A stretch of DNA of 64,000 nucleotides from Acidimicrobiaceae bacterium (GTDB lineage: Bacteria; Actinomycetota; Acidimicrobiia; Acidimicrobiales; Aldehydirespiratoraceae), in the NCBI GenBank assembly GCA_009845995.1, contig VXYK01000046.1, positions 28,431-92,430 of the forward strand, given 5' to 3'. The notes beneath the pieces were generated by a model, which was given only the letters and a program-made list of their open reading frames with translations, did no database searches and had not been told where the DNA came from. The position numbers were made by a program, and so were the translations under genes. Positions 61,230-64,000 of this stretch are shown here, piece by piece; positions within the stretch are counted from its first letter, which is position 1, and each line of letters begins with the position of its first letter.

Positions 61230-61787
61230 CTATCGGTCGCCGTCTCCTCCTTGCAGACGCTGTCGGAGTTGGTCGAGTTCCGGCAATGCTTCGCGGTCCT
61301 TCGGCCGGTTGCTGCTCTTCTTCGATGCGATGATGTCGTCGAGTGAGGCTACGGGGATTCGAAGCTCGGTGATTGGGGCGAGCGTGGCGCGGACACGGAG
61401 GTCCTGGTAGTGAACGGGACGACCGTCAACCCCGGGGATTTCGCTTAGGACATCAATGCTGCCGCTATCGGTCCTCCAAGTCGACGCCTCCGTTCGAGCG
61501 AAGAAGTCCTCATGGAGCAGCTCGCTCGACAACTCGGCTGCCAATTCGTCATCGACTCCCTGTATTCGCAAACGGGGGTTGCCCATCTGCTTCAGGGCGC
61601 CGCATAGCCGTCGATAGTTCTCTGTGGTCTGGCGAGCAACACAGTCCACGTCTCGTGTTGCTCGTTCTGCACCCCACAAAATTGCGGCGCTCCCGCCAAC
61701 GAGAACGTATTCGACCTGGTGATCCTCGAGCGCCAGAAAGATCCTCGTCTCGTCAAGGTCTCCGTAGTCGCCAGCCGGATTGTTCAC
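61230..61787 (-). CDS. nucleotidyltransferase toxin (AbiEii/DUF6036-like)
   Basis: A 185-residue minimal nucleotidyltransferase. The active-site pattern GGSAAILWGAERATRDVDCV has the GGS turn (31-33) and the metal-binding D46-x-D48. A later Asp-containing strand (TDSGSIDVLSEI) supplies the third acid, and VASLDDIIASKKSSNRPKD is the conserved helix-Lys end of AbiEii-type proteins. Such toxins transfer nucleotides to tRNA or other targets. Its ATG overlaps the stop of the HTH gene (61784-61787), the usual antitoxin-toxin order. It ends right at the start of the RES repeat. Confidence 0.83.
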   Translation of the reverse strand: MNNPAGDYGDLDETRIFLALEDHQVEYVLVGGSAAILWGAERATRDVDCVARQTTENYRRLCGALKQMGNPRLRIQGVDDELAAELSSELLHEDFFARTEASTWRTDSGSIDVLSEIPGVDGRPVHYQDLRVRATLAPITELRIPVASLDDIIASKKSSNRPKDREALPELDQLRQRLQGGDGDR

Positions 61788-62140
61788 GTAACGAGAAACC
61801 CCTGTTCGCGCAGTTCGGCAGCGAATGCCTGAAGATCAGAGGCGGTTCGCAGCTCTCTGCCATCGTTCGCTCGGGTCACGTCTTCCGCAGTTGGCTCGCT
61901 CCGTCCTTTGAACCTGTCTGCTATCTCAGCGAGCGACGACGGGAGCCCGACTGGTTGACTCCGAAGCTCGTGCCCACAAGCCCGAAGAAGCCGATTCAGA
62001 GTCTCGGCCCCTGGGTCGACCAACCCGTTCTCATACCTCGAGAGTGTCGGCTTCGAAGTTCCCGCGCGCTCGGCTAGCTCCGTCATGGTCAAACCAGCCA
62101 TCAAACGAGCTTCGCGAATCAATTCCGCAGCAATTGCCAT
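61784..62140 (-). CDS. Xre-family HTH antitoxin of the nucleotidyltransferase pair
   Basis: A 118-residue protein with an N-terminal Xre helix-turn-helix (about 8-62: REARLMAGLTMTELAERAG, then TSKPTLSRYENGLVDPG) and a C-terminal region (about 75-118) likely to bind the toxin. It precedes and overlaps the nucleotidyltransferase gene. A leaderless-type promoter lies directly upstream. A 34-base piece of this gene type survives next to mcrC at 56876-56909. Autoregulation is expected for the family. Confidence 0.88.
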   Translation of the reverse strand: MAIAAELIREARLMAGLTMTELAERAGTSKPTLSRYENGLVDPGAETLNRLLRACGHELRSQPVGLPSSLAEIADRFKGRSEPTAEDVTRANDGRELRTASDLQAFAAELREQGFLVT

Positions 62141-62146
62141 ACCGTG

Positions 62147-62175
62147 AAGTTATCAGATCACACAACTCTCGTCTA
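62147..62175 (-). promoter_or_regulatory. leaderless-type promoter of the HTH/nucleotidyltransferase pair
   Basis: On the minus strand TAGACG (62175-62170) and TAACTT (62152-62147) are 17 bases apart, and six bases separate the -10 from ATG 62140. The promoter lies wholly within the segment between the two RES repeats, so the module carries its own promoter. Confidence 0.55.
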
Positions 62176-62190
62176 CATGGATTCGCAACA

Positions 62191-62449
62191 GCGCTCACCA
62201 CCAGTCTTGGAAAGCTTGTCTGGAGGTTTCGTGAGGTTTTTCTGAGCGGGGGAACCAGGCGAGTTCACGGTCGCCTCCAAAGGCGGCAGAGCGGCAATCG
62301 ACGCCATCAAGTCCCGCCTCAAAGGTCGCTTGACCGATCGGTTGGCAGACATCGTGCGGGATCAGGTCGCCGTTGTCGTCGTGGGGATACGTGATCGGCA
62401 AACCCATGGCGACAAGGCCTTCGTCGGTGTAAGCGTCAGCCGCTGTTCC
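62191..62449 (-). repeat. direct repeat 2b: 3' end of the intact RES gene
   Basis: This is the copy of 60967-61225 that belongs to the intact RES gene. The 965 bases between the two repeats hold exactly the HTH antitoxin, its promoter and the nucleotidyltransferase. Confidence 0.93.
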
Positions 62450-62704
62450 ATCTGGGACCTCAACGCCGAGCAACAAAGGTGCCGTTGCTGGGTCAAGGTC
62501 GTGCGGCCCGTAGGGAAGACCGTCGAAGAGTCGCCGCACATTGGCACGCGCCGTGTCCAAATCCGCGTTCAGGTACAGACACGGAACACTTGGCGGGTTC
62601 CACCGCTGCCCCGAAAAGCCCGACGCGAACTGCGGATCGAGAGGATCAACCCAGTCTGGATCAGCAACGCGAAGGTACACGCCGCCGATCGGAGTCGTGA
62701 TCAT
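62195..62704 (-). CDS. RES-domain toxin (NAD+-depleting type)
   Basis: A 169-residue RES toxin. The domain shows YLRVADPDW, the core GQRWNPPSVPCLYLNADLDTARANV (ends given) and GVDCRSAAFGG, which holds the conserved Ser. RES toxins degrade NAD+ or modify proteins by ADP-ribosyl chemistry. At the place where most members have the catalytic Glu (TALAE), this one reads TARAN, so activity may be altered; that alignment is by eye. It follows the Xre antitoxin gene with two bases between. Its 3' half is duplicated at 60967-61225. Confidence 0.87.
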   Translation of the reverse strand: MITTPIGGVYLRVADPDWVDPLDPQFASGFSGQRWNPPSVPCLYLNADLDTARANVRRLFDGLPYGPHDLDPATAPLLLGVEVPDGTAADAYTDEGLVAMGLPITYPHDDNGDLIPHDVCQPIGQATFEAGLDGVDCRSAAFGGDRELAWFPRSEKPHETSRQAFQDWW

Positions 62705-62706
62705 GC

Positions 62707-63468
62707 CTACGCCACACGCGCGAAGTCGAAACTCTCATTGATTGATTGAAGCAACCACTCGTGTTCGTCTCCGGCGATCAGATCAAGCATTGAGCGGCCG
62801 CCGTAGGCGTCAGCCTCTCGGCGCGCCACGACAGCGGGCATTCCGGCACGCAGGCGATAGCGCAGAACATCGGAGATCTCGGCGATCACCCCGATCTTGC
62901 CCATCCGTTCAGCGGGCGGACCCGAGAGCAGCCACTTGTCGACCGCTTGACGCGTTACACCCATGAGGTCGGCAACTTCCGCGCTCGAAAGATCCAGCGT
63001 CGTCATGGCTCTCCGCAGCGGCGACGCAAGTTCTTGTTCATACTCAATTTCGGCGATGGCTTTCATGAACCAGTTGAACTGATCGTCGTCAATATCGCGT
63101 CGAGCTTGTACGCACTGCTGGGGCAAGCCCGCGACCACACCCCGCAGCCGATCAACGAGCGCCGTCACGATACCGAGTCCATCCGGCGATGGAGCGACCC
63201 AAGGCAACTCGACGTTGTCCCGTCGAAGCAGTCGATACACGACCGCAGACGACGGGGAATGCTCAGAACGACGCACAGGCAAAGCCGTCAACGCTTGCGC
63301 AGCAGCGTCGACAAAGACAACATAGCGGCGCAGTATCGTGCGGTCCGTTCCGCTGGTGATCCGCGGAACGAGTTGGTCGAGCGCGGCAACAATGTCTGGG
63401 ATCGTCTCGGAAACCACTCGCGAGGCAGTGGCGAGGTCTGCCTCAAGCAGTTCTTCGGTAGAAACCAT
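62707..63468 (-). CDS. Xre/MbcA/ParS-type antitoxin of the RES toxin
   Basis: A 253-residue antitoxin starting at ATG 63468 (MVSTEELLEADLA). A long helical N-terminal region is followed by a helix-turn-helix SSAEVADLMGVTRQAVDKWLLSG (about 160-183) and a C-terminal toxin-binding part with GGRSMLDLIAGDEHEWL and a terminal FDFARVA. The N-terminal extension is longer than in typical RES antitoxins. The gene has a leaderless promoter overlapped by repeats of GCAACT, as expected for autoregulation. It is directly upstream of the RES gene. Confidence 0.82.
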   Translation of the reverse strand: MVSTEELLEADLATASRVVSETIPDIVAALDQLVPRITSGTDRTILRRYVVFVDAAAQALTALPVRRSEHSPSSAVVYRLLRRDNVELPWVAPSPDGLGIVTALVDRLRGVVAGLPQQCVQARRDIDDDQFNWFMKAIAEIEYEQELASPLRRAMTTLDLSSAEVADLMGVTRQAVDKWLLSGPPAERMGKIGVIAEISDVLRYRLRAGMPAVVARREADAYGGRSMLDLIAGDEHEWLLQSINESFDFARVA

Positions 63469-63474
63469 ACGACT

Positions 63475-63511
63475 ACCGTAGCGCAACTAAAACGCAACTA
63501 CAATCAGTTGC
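63475..63511 (-). promoter_or_regulatory. promoter and operator of the RES/Xre operon
   Basis: On the minus strand TTGTAG (63503-63498) and TACGGT (63480-63475) are 17 bases apart, with six bases to ATG 63468. GCAACT occurs at 63483-63488 and 63494-63499, eleven bases apart, and inverted as AGTTGC at 63506-63511. These arms cover the -35 and spacer, which fits repression by the antitoxin. Confidence 0.6.
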
Positions 63512-63532
63512 ATCAGGTGTCGCAACCGGGCG

Positions 63533-64000
63533 TCACTGTTGTTGGGCGGACTGTTGATCGCGCCGGTTTGGGTTTTGTGCCACGACACGCACGGGGCGCG
63601 GCCTCGCGGAGGCGCCGGCGGGATTCTCGGGGCCGTCGTCGGCTTGCCTGCCGATCACCACCTCGGAGTCAACCTCCGGCGTGCCCGAGCCCGCGAACAC
63701 TCCCCGAACCGGGGGCACGTCGCCATAGTCGCGACCGCAGCCGATCACCACGTGGCGCTCGCCGACCTCGCCCCCGTTCGTCGGGTCGAGCGCCCACCAA
63801 CCCCAACCGGGAATAGCTGCCTCGATCCAGGCATGGGTCTGCACGCTGACCGCACCCTCGGGGGCGCTGTCCACGGCGTCGACAGCCCCCGCAACGGGCG
63901 CTGTCTCATCGAGCGCGAACAGATAGCCCGAGACGTAGCGGGTCGGAACGCCCGTACTGCGCAGCATCCCCGCGGCCAAATGGGCGAAGTCCTGGCACAC
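63533..64000 (-). CDS. transglutaminase-like protein, C-terminal part (partial)
   Basis: The frame enters from the window's right edge and stops at 63533, giving at least 155 residues. It includes the catalytic Cys in CQDFAHLAAGMLRSTGVPTRYVSGYL (ends given), the His in THAWIEAAIPGWGWWALDPTN and the Asp in the same segment, so the Cys-His-Asp triad of the bacterial transglutaminase/protease-like family is complete. A low-complexity C-terminal tail follows. Such proteins often sit in operons with circularly permuted ATP-grasp and alpha-E proteins; those would lie beyond the window. Confidence 0.88.
   Translation of the reverse strand: MCQDFAHLAAGMLRSTGVPTRYVSGYLFALDETAPVAGAVDAVDSAPEGAVSVQTHAWIEAAIPGWGWWALDPTNGGEVGERHVVIGCGRDYGDVPPVRGVFAGSGTPEVDSEVVIGRQADDGPENPAGASARPRPVRVVAQNPNRRDQQSAQQQ

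Overview
The window looks like part of the chromosome of a high-GC actinobacterium, most likely of the class Acidimicrobiia (Ilumatobacter-like). This is inferred from the presence of a mycothiol ligase (MshC), a mycothiol-type DsbA oxidoreductase, an F420:NADP oxidoreductase, an InhA-like enoyl reductase, a HIT/thrS/acyltransferase neighbourhood like that of mycobacteria, many 4-base ATGA/GTGA gene overlaps and apparent leaderless promoters. No rRNA, tRNA, CRISPR array, transposase or integrase was seen. Genes are tightly packed and no gene-free stretch exceeds 300 bases; the longest gaps are about 100-180 bases (23161-23295, 29047-29158, 29891-30025, 33024-33205, 60874-60970).

Layout. 1-17 kb is mostly housekeeping: an RCC1-repeat protein end, HIT protein, thrS, acyltransferase, mshC, F420 reductase, fabI, two CNNM/CorC proteins, a heterodimeric ABC exporter, a TauE-like permease, an ABC ATPase, thiN, a membrane protein and a phosphotransferase. 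17-25 kb is a defence region: a type I restriction-modification operon (hsdM-hsdS-hsdR), a hicAB-like toxin-antitoxin pair whose antitoxin carries a copied hsdM 5' end, a small hypothetical gene and an orphan Xre-type antitoxin. 25-29 kb is an operon of DUF6285, phosphotransferase, DUF7064-like, cupin and Dyp peroxidase genes. 29-36.5 kb holds a mycothiol-type DsbA protein, TrpB2, a methyltransferase with a small YLDP-type partner, an alpha/beta hydrolase and a membrane sulfatase-like protein.

36.5-50 kb is the most unusual block. Two divergent operons share one palindromic operator. One side encodes a fusion of an SCP2 lipid/sterol-binding domain to a GH10 glycosidase plus a GH3 glycosidase. 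The other encodes a HAAT-family solute-binding lipoprotein, an MFS permease fused to a LivF ATPase, a single 939-residue LivH-LivM-LivG fusion, a TetR regulator and a second GH3. The glycosidases lack visible signal peptides. My inference is a locally regulated system that takes up an amphipathic glycoside (glycosylated lipid, steroid or triterpenoid) intact and removes its sugars in the cytoplasm.

50-56.8 kb holds a PhyH-type dioxygenase, a class III cyclase, a hydrolase/Mur-ligase/Ddl operon, a membrane protein and cysH with palindromic upstream elements. 57-63.5 kb is a second defence region: mcrBC, then a nucleotidyltransferase/HTH pair lodged between two near-identical copies of the 3' end of a RES toxin gene, then the intact RES/Xre pair. 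The window ends inside a transglutaminase-like gene. In both defence regions a toxin-antitoxin pair sits between direct repeats copied from the end of a neighbouring defence gene, which suggests a shared, integrase-free route of module capture.
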